The position numbers and the translations under genes were made by a program. The notes under the pieces were generated by a model that did no database searches, had not been told where the DNA came from, and worked only from the letters and a program-made list of their open reading frames with translations. A stretch of 64,000 nucleotides of DNA, taken from NCBI RefSeq assembly GCF_002005165.1, contig NZ_CP019699.1, positions 2,480,001 to 2,544,000 of the forward strand, in the 5' to 3' direction. The DNA is from Novibacillus thermophilus. GTDB taxonomy: Bacteria; Bacillota; Bacilli; Thermoactinomycetales; Novibacillaceae. Below, in pieces: positions 27,694 through 35,692 of the stretch (its first letter is position 1; each line of letters opens with the position of its first letter).

Positions 27694-27714
27694 GACCAAA
27701 AAGACCAAAAAGAT
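27694..27714 (+). promoter_or_regulatory. Tandem response-regulator box, copy 2 (CocE-type hydrolase promoter)
   Basis: (GACCAAAAA)x2-GAT, identical to copies 1 and 3. A perfect TATAAT -10 lies at 27753-27758; the -35 position 17 bases before it reads ATGGAA, poor enough to need an activator. The 8 bases CAGTAT..TCGTT after the box are also shared with copy 3. Confidence 0.78.
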
Positions 27715-27792
27715 CAGTATTATCGTTATATGGAAAATTATTGTAAGCGCTTTATAATGACAAGAGACATTGTTTCCCGAGGAGGAGCGGCG

Positions 27793-29778
27793 ATGGGTAG
27801 AAAAAAGTATTTTTCCGCTTTATTGATGTTGTTACTCTTTGTTTCCACCACCTTAGGGCACAGTATGTTCGACAATACGGCGGAAGCATTTGAGGAGGTT
27901 CAAGTTGACGGTCCAAAGGGAGTGGGAACCGAAAACAGAAATTGGGTTACAGAGCCCGAGACACCGCCGACGTCAAGTGAACGCTATCCAGTTACAGTAT
28001 ACGAGGACGTAACCATTCCGATGCGTGACGGTGTCAAATTGAAAGGCCGTTTATTCGTTCCAGACCTTCCGGATGGACCGGGGCCTTGCGTCCTTTATCC
28101 GAACGGTTATGGGCACGGAAGCCCGGATTCAGGAGAAAATAGAATTCCCCGTGATTTGGCAGAACGCGGTTATGCGTCTCTACACGTCAGTATGCGCGGT
28201 TCAGGAACTTCGGAAGGGGAAGGGAACCTTTACAACAAATACGGAGAAGACGGTTACGACCTTGTGGAGTGGATGGCAGACCAACCGTGGTGTAACGGCA
28301 AAGTTGGAACGATCGGATCATCGTTGAGAGGAATTAATCAGTGGTTGATTGCTAAAGAACTTCCGCCAAGTCTAAAGGCGATAAGTCCGATCATAGCCTG
28401 TGGTGATTGCTACCATTACTTATGGTATCCAGGAGGCATGCTACCAGGTCCTGGACGGGTTGCCCGTGGCGAGCCTGAATACCCATCTGCCATACAGCAT
28501 CGCAATTTTGATGACTGGTGGCGTGAACGCTCCACATTGACTGAGGACCTTGAAGCAATAGCTAGCCACGACATTGCCGCCCTGATTTCTGGCGGATGGA
28601 ATGACTACATTTCCCCGGGTAATGTGCATGCGTTCAAGGAATACAGCGCGGCAGGTGGTATAAGTAAGATGATTATGGGTCCGGGGGCCCATGGTTCGGT
28701 GACAGGTTTACTGCCTTATGATTTTGAAACCTACCAGGTACTCTGGTTCGATCGTTATCTAAAAGGGATAGACAACGGGATCGATGAGGAAGATAACGTC
28801 TTAATTTATGTACAGGGTCCGAACCAGTGGAGATTTGAGAAGGCGTGGCCAATTCCCGATACGCGAACAGTCAAAATGTATCTGAGTGAGCAAAAAAGCG
28901 GCTCTATTGAAAGCAAAAACGATGGCTCCTTTAGGTCAATTCCTTCGTGGGAGCGAAGCGAAAGCGCTAACTACGAGTACTCACCTGAATCGGGCCCGTT
29001 TTTACACACGATGCTGGATTCATCCAGCGGCCGGTTAAAGATTGACCAGACGCCCTATGAAGAGCAAACGGTCACATGGACTACATCTCCCCTGCTCGAC
29101 GCTACAGAAGTAACAGGAACGATGACACTAGACATATGGGCTGAGACAAATGCAGAGGACATTGACTTCGTCGTTCAAATTTCTGACGTAGCCCCAGACG
29201 GAACATCCACGGCAGTGACTGCGGGCTACTTGAATGCGCCGCGATCCAAATCGCGTTCTCATCCTCTACCCCTTGTTCCAGGAAAAATTGAGCACTATCA
29301 AATCGAAATCCTGCCAACCTCTTATGTTTTTAAAGAGGGACATCGCATCCGTTTAAGTATTGCAGGTGGAACGAAGGAGCATCCGGAACAAAGGGCACCC
29401 CAAGGCCCCGGTCTGAATCCGAATGAGGCTTCTGTCAAGATTTATCAGGATGAGAATCATCCGTCGAGTTTAGAGATTCCCGTGATTGGCACTGCGGTGC
29501 CACCGTTGGATCCGGGCAGTGCGACGGACATGATTACCGTTGTTGAGCACTTTAAAGAAGAGGGAGAGATCGCAAACGATGCAGCATTTCGGTCATTACA
29601 GACTCATTTGACTGCCGTCGGGCATTATGAAAACAGGGGATTAACGGAAAAAGCTGTCCACCACATGAAAAGCTTTAAGCTGTTGTTGGAGCATCAGAAC
29701 AAAAATGGATGGATTTCCGAAAAGGCTTACAACATACTCAAAAGAGACGCTGATTATTTGATTAAGAAGTGGCAGTAG
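27793..29778 (+). CDS. CocE/NonD-type alpha/beta hydrolase (S15-like), secreted, with FIMAH-like tail
   Basis: About 661 residues from the ATG at 27793, 7 bases after GAGGAGG; an upstream in-frame ATG lies at the promoter and is excluded. A signal peptide with hydrophobic core ALLMLLLFVSTTLG is followed by the hydrolase domain. RDGVKLKGRLF opens it, the nucleophile is Ser177 in GSSLRG, and MGPGAHGS carries the likely catalytic His. A jelly-roll domain (VQISDVAPDGTS ... FKEGHRIRLSIAGG) as in X-Pro dipeptidyl peptidases and cocaine esterase follows. The last 85 residues match the C-terminal FIMAH-like module of the acylase. It cleaves an ester or amide outside the membrane; the substrate is unknown. 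Confidence 0.87.
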   Translation: MGRKKYFSALLMLLLFVSTTLGHSMFDNTAEAFEEVQVDGPKGVGTENRNWVTEPETPPTSSERYPVTVYEDVTIPMRDGVKLKGRLFVPDLPDGPGPCVLYPNGYGHGSPDSGENRIPRDLAERGYASLHVSMRGSGTSEGEGNLYNKYGEDGYDLVEWMADQPWCNGKVGTIGSSLRGINQWLIAKELPPSLKAISPIIACGDCYHYLWYPGGMLPGPGRVARGEPEYPSAIQHRNFDDWWRERSTLTEDLEAIASHDIAALISGGWNDYISPGNVHAFKEYSAAGGISKMIMGPGAHGSVTGLLPYDFETYQVLWFDRYLKGIDNGIDEEDNVLIYVQGPNQWRFEKAWPIPDTRTVKMYLSEQKSGSIESKNDGSFRSIPSWERSESANYEYSPESGPFLHTMLDSSSGRLKIDQTPYEEQTVTWTTSPLLDATEVTGTMTLDIWAETNAEDIDFVVQISDVAPDGTSTAVTAGYLNAPRSKSRSHPLPLVPGKIEHYQIEILPTSYVFKEGHRIRLSIAGGTKEHPEQRAPQGPGLNPNEASVKIYQDENHPSSLEIPVIGTAVPPLDPGSATDMITVVEHFKEEGEIANDAAFRSLQTHLTAVGHYENRGLTEKAVHHMKSFKLLLEHQNKNGWISEKAYNILKRDADYLIKKWQ

Positions 29779-29815
29779 GTTTTAAGACCGTGTACGTGAA
29801 TGTCTTGTATCAAGG

Positions 29816-29845
29816 AAAAGAAGTCCTTCGGGGGCTTCTTTTTTT
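29816..29845 (+). terminator. Rho-independent terminator after the CocE-type hydrolase gene
   Basis: Stem AAAAGAAGTCC / GGGGCTTCTT around a UUCG-type loop followed by T7, 40 bases after the stop codon. Confidence 0.85.
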
Positions 29846-30022
29846 GGCCGCCGTTCCAGCAAAAGGATGCCCCAGGAACTTTGACATCATGCAGTAGCCA
29901 TTTTGGCAATAAGTTGACTGTTAATTTTAAGATTTTTAAGTTAGAATTATAAAAATAATCATCGTTAGTTTTATTAAAAATTTATATTTTTAAACGCCAA
30001 GTTAATTGAAAGGGGTGTTGAT

Positions 30023-30688
30023 ATGATTAAAGTCGTGATGGTTGAGGATGATCCAATGGTATTGGAAGTAAACAAAGGGTTCTTAAAAAAAATCCCTTCT
30101 TTTCATCTCATCGATAGTGTAATGGACGGTCGTAACGCCTTGCAGTCCATAAAGACACACAAGCCAGATCTCGTGTTGCTTGATATGTATTTGCCGGAGA
30201 TATCTGGGTTGGATGTGCTAACGGAAATCAGAACGCACGACATTCCGACAGATGTACTGATGATTACAGCTGCACGGGACGCTAAAACAGTCCACAAAGT
30301 TTTTCGATTAGGGGCTGTGGACTACATCGTTAAGCCTTTTCGATTCGACCGATTTCGGCTCGCTTTGGAAAAATACCAGAAGATGTGGAAGAAATTGATG
30401 GAAGTGAAGACGATCAGTCAGGAAGATATCGACCATTGGATAGAGAGGGATTACGACGGTAGATCCGAATCACTCCCCAAAGGAATTAGCGACATTACGT
30501 TAAAGCAAATCATGATGGCCCTCTTTGAGCAAGATCAACCAGTCACTGCAGAACAACTAGCCAATGACTTGGGAATGGCTAGGGTTACAGTGCGTCGATA
30601 CCTGGAATACTTGGTACAACAGAATAAGATACGCGTTGAAATTGAATACGGGAGTGTCGGGCGGCCCAGACACTATTATTCGATCTGA
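30023..30688 (+). CDS. Response regulator, CitB/DctR family
   Basis: A 221-residue regulator. The receiver domain occupies residues 1-120 with the acidic pocket VEDD (residues 7-10) and phospho-Asp54 in LVLLDMYLP. The C-terminal domain carries an HTH typical of CitT/DcuR/DctR (TAEQLANDLGMARVTVRRYLEYL). AAAGGGG precedes the ATG. It is the natural partner of the CitA-like kinase at 26074 and ends one base before box copy 3. I propose it binds the three identical tandem boxes in this locus (inference from position and family). Confidence 0.9.
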   Translation: MIKVVMVEDDPMVLEVNKGFLKKIPSFHLIDSVMDGRNALQSIKTHKPDLVLLDMYLPEISGLDVLTEIRTHDIPTDVLMITAARDAKTVHKVFRLGAVDYIVKPFRFDRFRLALEKYQKMWKKLMEVKTISQEDIDHWIERDYDGRSESLPKGISDITLKQIMMALFEQDQPVTAEQLANDLGMARVTVRRYLEYLVQQNKIRVEIEYGSVGRPRHYYSI

Positions 30689-30709
30689 GACCAAAAAGAC
30701 CAAAAAGAT
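30689..30709 (+). promoter_or_regulatory. Tandem response-regulator box, copy 3 (TRAP operon promoter)
   Basis: (GACCAAAAA)x2-GAT begins directly after the regulator stop codon. TTGGCT (30726-30731) and TACAAT (30749-30754), 17 bases apart, follow. The box-to--10 distance is 40 bases, against 39 and 40 at the other two copies. Confidence 0.78.
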
Positions 30710-30772
30710 CAGTATCCTCGTTTTATTGGCTAAAAAGTGTAAGCGGTTTACAATTTCATTGTCGTTAAAGGG

Positions 30773-31825
30773 GTGGTGATCATACTCCGGAAAGTTATAC
30801 TCACGACCTGTCCTATAATCATTCTTTTTGTTTCTGTTTCTTGTCAATACGGGACTTATCCTCAAGATCATGAGCAACTGAGTGCAGATGAACGCATCGT
30901 GATTCGTTTTTCTCATGTTGTGGGCGAAGATACTCCGAAGGGTCAGGCCAGTCGTAAGTTTGCCGAATTGGTTGAAAGTCGAACCGACGGTTACGTGGAA
31001 GTTCAAGTCTTCCCCAATAGTTTCCTGTACCGGGACGGCGAAGAATTCGATGCTCTTTTGAAAGGAGATGTTCAAATGATCGCTCCTTCGACATCGAAAG
31101 TAACAAAACTTGTTCCTGAATGGCAAGTCATTGATTTACCTTTTGCTTTTAACAGTGACCAAGAAGTGAATGAATATTTAGAAAGTCCGGCGGGACAAGT
31201 ACTGTGGGATAAATTGAAACGCGAAGGCCTGTACCCACTGGCGTTTTGGAATAATGGCTTTAAGCAGATGACGAACAACCGGAACCCTTTAATCGACCTT
31301 GCCGATTTTAAGAATCTCCGCTTCCGTGTCATGTCGAGTGAAGTGTTAGAAGAACAATTTTCCCTTTTAGGTGCGCAGGCACACGTTGACGCCTTTGATC
31401 AAGTTTACCCGCTCTTGGAAAAAGGAGAAATTGATGCCCAGGAAAATACTTTTTCAAACATTGTCAACAAAAACATTCACACTCAACAAGAGTACATGAC
31501 GATTAGTAATCATGGGTATTTAGGTTACCTCGTCCTTATGAATGAAAAATTTTGGCAAAACCTGTCAGACGAGATTCAGATCGTGTTGTTGGAAAGTATG
31601 CAGGAAGTGACGGAATGGGAAAGAGGGATTGCTGAGGAAATCAACCGCGAAAACAGACAGACGCTTGAACAGTGTGACTGCGTAAACCTTCATGAATTAA
31701 CCCACGAGGAGCGGGTTGTGTGGGAAAGAGCCCTTGAACCGCTGTACGATTCATTTACAGAGCAGTTTGGAGACAAATACATACATTATATTCCAAAATT
31801 TAAGAAAGAAAGGAGTTACAACTGA
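30773..31825 (+). CDS. DctP-type TRAP transporter solute-binding lipoprotein
   Basis: A 350-residue extracytoplasmic receptor of a tripartite ATP-independent periplasmic-type carrier. The signal peptide ends in a lipobox (VSVSC, Cys24). The body has FSHVVGEDTPKGQASRKFAELV at the N-terminus and the conserved NLRFRVMSSEVL segment, with an Arg that usually salt-bridges the substrate carboxylate, then QENTFSNI. Two consecutive GTG codons (30773, 30776) could start it. It binds an organic acid and delivers it to the permease at 33019. It is the first gene after box copy 3. Confidence 0.9.
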   Translation: MVIILRKVILTTCPIIILFVSVSCQYGTYPQDHEQLSADERIVIRFSHVVGEDTPKGQASRKFAELVESRTDGYVEVQVFPNSFLYRDGEEFDALLKGDVQMIAPSTSKVTKLVPEWQVIDLPFAFNSDQEVNEYLESPAGQVLWDKLKREGLYPLAFWNNGFKQMTNNRNPLIDLADFKNLRFRVMSSEVLEEQFSLLGAQAHVDAFDQVYPLLEKGEIDAQENTFSNIVNKNIHTQQEYMTISNHGYLGYLVLMNEKFWQNLSDEIQIVLLESMQEVTEWERGIAEEINRENRQTLEQCDCVNLHELTHEERVVWERALEPLYDSFTEQFGDKYIHYIPKFKKERSYN

Positions 31826-31827
31826 AA

Positions 31828-32913
31828 GTGCAAAAAGTAACGTTGAACATGTACAGACAATGGGACAAGATCTTTTTCGTCGTGTTGTTTGGACTGGCGC
31901 TAGTAGCCCTCGCTGCGTGTGGGAATCAGGCCGGAGATGCATCTAATGAGACTGGGGGTGAGGAAGCTCCTGAAGAAGCTAATGCAGAAGAACGGGATTA
32001 CCCCACCACAGTTACCATAGGCACTGCTTCACAAGGTGGAACTTACTACATTTTCGGTGGTGGGCTGGCTAATTTACTGGAAGAACATCTCGGTGTAACG
32101 TCAAACGTCGAAGTCACTGGAGGTCCGGTGCACAATATGCAATTAATCCAATCTGGTGATCAAGAACTAGGTATGGTGACAACGGGACCGGCATACGAAG
32201 GGGTCACCGGTACCGGGGAATGGACCGGAGGGGAAAAGCTGGATGACGTAAGAATTACGTTTCCGATGTATTCGACCCCCTTCCACTGGTGGGCACTGGC
32301 CGATAGTGGTGTGACAGATCTCTCCGGGATTGAGGGACAACGTGTCGGTGTCGGTCCTGCCGGGGGGACGTCAGGGACCTATTTGCCCATGATCCATGAA
32401 CTTTTAGAATTGAATACAGAAGATGTACAGGCGGGTGCCAGTGATATGGCTTCCCAAATGTTAGATGGTCAGCTTGATTATATCGGGTTCGCTGCCGGGA
32501 TTCCTATCGCAGCAGTGACGGAAGTGGAGGCGCAGCGGGAAATCAATTTATTTGGAGTTGAGGGGGAGCAACGCGACCTTATTTTGGAAGAGTTTCCCTT
32601 CTTCTATGAGTATACGATTCCGGCAGGTACGTACGATTCTTTGGATGATGATTTAGAGACGATCGCGATGTACAACTTTGGTATCGTCCACAAAGATGTG
32701 AATGCCGATTTCGTCTATGATTTGGTCAAAGCTTACCACGAAAACATTGAGCAAATGATCGACACCCATGCGTCTGCTAAAGAAGCTGAAGATCCCGAAG
32801 CGATTTTAAATAACAAAAACCTTCCCATGCACCCAGGAGCAATTCGCTATTACGAGGAAATTGGAATCAAACTACCGGATGAAGTTTATCCACCGGAGTG
32901 GGACGGGAATTAG
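31828..32913 (+). CDS. TAXI family TRAP transporter solute-binding lipoprotein
   Basis: A 361-residue protein with lipobox LAAC (Cys31) and an acidic linker. The TAXI hallmark GTASQGGTYYIFGGGLANLL lies near residues 67-86, and GVGPAGGTSGTYLPMI is also typical. GTG at 31828 follows the DctP stop by 2 bases, with AAGGAG about 12 bases upstream. TAXI receptors form a different fold family from DctP receptors yet serve the same kind of permease. Having one of each in tandem before a single permease gene is unusual. Confidence 0.9.
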   Translation: MQKVTLNMYRQWDKIFFVVLFGLALVALAACGNQAGDASNETGGEEAPEEANAEERDYPTTVTIGTASQGGTYYIFGGGLANLLEEHLGVTSNVEVTGGPVHNMQLIQSGDQELGMVTTGPAYEGVTGTGEWTGGEKLDDVRITFPMYSTPFHWWALADSGVTDLSGIEGQRVGVGPAGGTSGTYLPMIHELLELNTEDVQAGASDMASQMLDGQLDYIGFAAGIPIAAVTEVEAQREINLFGVEGEQRDLILEEFPFFYEYTIPAGTYDSLDDDLETIAMYNFGIVHKDVNADFVYDLVKAYHENIEQMIDTHASAKEAEDPEAILNNKNLPMHPGAIRYYEEIGIKLPDEVYPPEWDGN

Positions 32914-32936
32914 GCCTGTTTTATGGAGAGAGAATC

Positions 32937-32968
32937 ATTCCCTACCTTTTTATAAAAAGGTAGGGAAT
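32937..32968 (+). terminator. Perfect intercistronic hairpin between TAXI receptor and permease genes
   Basis: ATTCCCTACCTTTTTA and its exact complement form a 15-16-bp stem with almost no loop, followed by CCTTTTC. It probably limits read-through so that receptor exceeds permease. Confidence 0.65.
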
Positions 32969-33018
32969 CCTTTTCACCTTACAGGTTGAGGCAGTATTTA
33001 CACAGGAGGTGACCGAAT

Positions 33019-34977
33019 GTGACGGATAAAGGGAAATCGCCAAAAATCGATACATCCGTAGACATTAAATCCTTTTCCAAAACCCGCGATTTAACGGGAT
33101 GGGTTCGACACTTGTTTATGACGGTCGCTGTCGTCGGCGCTCTTTTTCACCTGTACATTTTAAATATTAATCCTATCGACCCGTGGGTATTCAGAAGTAC
33201 ACACCTTGTATTCGGTGCTGTGTTAGGATTTTTAATTTATCCTGGGTGGAGAACAAGATCCTCCAAAATCCATGTTGTGGACTGGATCTTGGTCGTCGTC
33301 ACGATTTATGTTGGTTTCTACATTTTTGTCAACCTCGATCAGCTTTTGTTTCGCTTTGGAGTATCGCCTACTCGTATGGATTTCTACGTCGCGTTGGCCG
33401 GTTTGTTGATCGTCCTTGAACTTACGCGGCGCACGAGTGGTTGGATGCTTCCTCTTTTAGCTTTACTGTTTGTTTTATACGTATTTGTAGGGCCGTATCT
33501 ACCTGGCATTCTCCATCATTCCGGATATTCGGTTGAGCGGTTTGTCACGTACATCTACGGACTGGATGGCGTGTTCGGCGTGACTTTAGATGTATCGTCC
33601 AAGTACATTATTCTCTTCATTATTTTCGGAGCTTTTCTGCAAATGTCAAGGGTGGGGCAATACTTTATTGATGTCGCCTTTGCTGTAGCCGGGGGATTGC
33701 GGGGAGGTCCTGCCAAAGTCGCCGTCGTTTCCTCCGGACTCATGGGAATGATGAACGGAACATCCGCCGGTAATGTAGTGGCGACTGGGTCTCTCACCAT
33801 TCCGTTGATGAAAAAAGTCGGATATCCACCGCGATTCGCAGGGGCGACCGAAGCCACCGCCTCGGCCGGAGGGCAGTTGTTGCCCCCGATCATGGGGGCT
33901 GGCGCCTTCTTAATGGCTGAGATTATTGGCATTCAATACACGGAGGTCATCATAGCGGCAATCATTCCTGCCATTTTATACTTTATTTCCGTTTACTTCA
34001 TGGTCGATCTTGAGGCGATTAAACAGGGAATGAAAGGATTATCCCGTCAAGAGTTGCCACAGCTCAAAGACATGCTGAAAAGCGCCTACCTTTTTCTGCC
34101 GGTCGTTTTACTCATTTACTTGCTGGCGAACGGTTTCTCTGTCATCTTAGCCGGTAGCTTAGGGATTGTGGCGTGTCTTGTCGTCAGCCTGTTTCACCCA
34201 AAAACACGTATGGGTCTGAAACGGATTTTACATGCGTTTGAATTAGGAATGAAGGATTCTGTCCAACTGATTGCGGTTTGTGCATGTGCGGGCATCATTG
34301 TGGGCGTAATTGCGTTGACCGGTGTGGGACTGCGTTTCAGTTCCATGCTGTTGTCCATCGCTGACCACAATTTGCTGATCGCCTTATTGTTCGCAATGGT
34401 GATCTCTATTTTACTCGGGATGGGGATGCCTACAACAGCCGCTTATGCCGTAGCGGCATCAGTCGTGGCGCCGGGGTTAATTCGCATGGGCGTCGAGCCG
34501 TTGTTTGCCCATATGTTTGTCTTTTACTATGCCGTCATCTCGGCCATTACGCCTCCCGTTGCTTTAGCTGCTTATGCAGCAAGCGGTATCGCGGGGACGG
34601 ACCCCATGAAGACTTCCATCCAAGCTTTTAAGCTGGGATTAGCTGCGTTCATTATACCCTTCATGTTCTTCTACAGCCCTCAACTGCTGTTAGAAGGAGG
34701 AGAGTCGGTCGGAGGTATCCTATTTGCTGCCATTACGGCAACCATTGGCGTCTATCTGTTGGCTTGTGCAGTCCAGGCATGGTTCTTCGGCAAGAAAGCC
34801 AGTTGGTATAGTAGACTCTTGTTATTGGCAGCATCGATTATGTTAATGATGGCCGATGTTACTTCTGATTTCATCGCCCTCGGCTTCGTCCTGATCGTCA
34901 TTTTGATTCAAACTGTGACAGCCCGAACGGAGGCGGTCAGTCGAGTGACGGGACAGGAGAAAAAGGTCAAGATGTGA
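33019..34977 (+). CDS. Fused TRAP transporter permease (DctQ-DctM type)
   Basis: A 652-residue integral membrane protein with many hydrophobic helices. The N-terminal third corresponds to the small DctQ subunit. The large DctM part has SSGLMGMMNGTSAGNVVATGSL, AGGQLLPPIMGAGAF and GMGMPTTAAYAVAASVVAPG, the conserved elevator loops. Such fusions normally accompany TAXI receptors. AGGAGGTGA precedes the GTG at 33019. It imports the ligand of the two preceding lipoproteins, using a sodium gradient as known for the family. Confidence 0.92.
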   Translation: MTDKGKSPKIDTSVDIKSFSKTRDLTGWVRHLFMTVAVVGALFHLYILNINPIDPWVFRSTHLVFGAVLGFLIYPGWRTRSSKIHVVDWILVVVTIYVGFYIFVNLDQLLFRFGVSPTRMDFYVALAGLLIVLELTRRTSGWMLPLLALLFVLYVFVGPYLPGILHHSGYSVERFVTYIYGLDGVFGVTLDVSSKYIILFIIFGAFLQMSRVGQYFIDVAFAVAGGLRGGPAKVAVVSSGLMGMMNGTSAGNVVATGSLTIPLMKKVGYPPRFAGATEATASAGGQLLPPIMGAGAFLMAEIIGIQYTEVIIAAIIPAILYFISVYFMVDLEAIKQGMKGLSRQELPQLKDMLKSAYLFLPVVLLIYLLANGFSVILAGSLGIVACLVVSLFHPKTRMGLKRILHAFELGMKDSVQLIAVCACAGIIVGVIALTGVGLRFSSMLLSIADHNLLIALLFAMVISILLGMGMPTTAAYAVAASVVAPGLIRMGVEPLFAHMFVFYYAVISAITPPVALAAYAASGIAGTDPMKTSIQAFKLGLAAFIIPFMFFYSPQLLLEGGESVGGILFAAITATIGVYLLACAVQAWFFGKKASWYSRLLLLAASIMLMMADVTSDFIALGFVLIVILIQTVTARTEAVSRVTGQEKKVKM

Positions 34978-35074
34978 CTTTTCGGCCTGTACAGCCGGAC
35001 CGTTCTGATTATAAGATAAGACCGCTATTTCAGTAAGTCACACAAACCATTTTCCACAAATTTAAAAGAAAGTG

Positions 35075-35101
35075 TGCCCAAAACCTCAGCGGTTTCGGGC
35101 A
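35075..35101 (-). terminator. Terminator between convergent TRAP permease and VOC genes
   Basis: TGCCCAAAACC / GGTTTCGGGCA, an 11-bp stem with one mismatch and loop TCAGC. T-rich sequence follows on the minus strand, so it best serves the VOC gene. Confidence 0.6.
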
Positions 35102-35160
35102 GTAAAAGGGAGGTTCTGCGCGCATTTTCGAGCATACCTTGCGCCTCTTCTTGTGATTTA

Positions 35161-35604
35161 TTAAAAATCATGCATCGTTACACAAAGCTGTATAACGATT
35201 CCAAACGGATCTCGAATAATCGCATACCCGGGACTAAACGAATTTTCTTTAAGAGGTACTAACACGGTTACCTTTCCATGTTGAACCAGCGAATGGTATA
35301 GGTTCGTAATGACAAGTTTATCTTTTGACTGAATACACAGTGACGAGCTGTTGCCCAATTGCCACGGGTGTGAAGGATCCATCGTCTCGTCTGCTACCAT
35401 AAGTTTGTTAGCGCCAATTTCCAAGACAGAGTGTGTAATATAATGATCCTGACCTTCTTCATAGGTGAAATGAGGGTCCATTTCCTTCATCTCTTTATAA
35501 TTTTTCTTAAGGAGAATATTTGCTCCTAAATACTTTTCATAAAACGCAATGGCCGCTGCAGCTTTTCCATTTAAAGATAAAAATGGAATCACTTCAACAT
35601 TCAT
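35161..35604 (-). CDS. VOC family protein (PhnB-like glyoxalase fold)
   Basis: About 147 residues from the ATG at 35604, chosen because AAAGGAGG lies 7 bases upstream; longer in-frame starts lack a site. It has the PhnB/3-demethylubiquinone-methyltransferase-like form of the vicinal oxygen chelate fold: VIPFLSLNGKAAAAIAFYEKYLGA at the N-terminus and YAIIRDPFGIVIQLCV at the C-terminus. No enzymatic activity can be inferred. The WYL-domain regulator gene is divergently oriented 88 bases away and probably controls it. Confidence 0.85.
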   Translation of the reverse strand: MNVEVIPFLSLNGKAAAAIAFYEKYLGANILLKKNYKEMKEMDPHFTYEEGQDHYITHSVLEIGANKLMVADETMDPSHPWQLGNSSSLCIQSKDKLVITNLYHSLVQHGKVTVLVPLKENSFSPGYAIIRDPFGIVIQLCVTMHDF

Positions 35605-35692
35605 TTTGTTGCCTCCTTTATCATCATTCATTACACTATCAAGTATAGTCATCAAAGGTGACAATCTGTGGCACCATTAGGAGGCGTTTTTC

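Noticed and set aside
27741-30754. cre-like sequences TGTAAGCGCTTTATA and TGTAAGCGGTTTACA near the two -10 elements
   Set aside because: They resemble CcpA sites but the TGTAA/TTACA arms are one base too far apart for the cre consensus, and they overlap the spacer and -10 of the promoters. I did not list them as operators.
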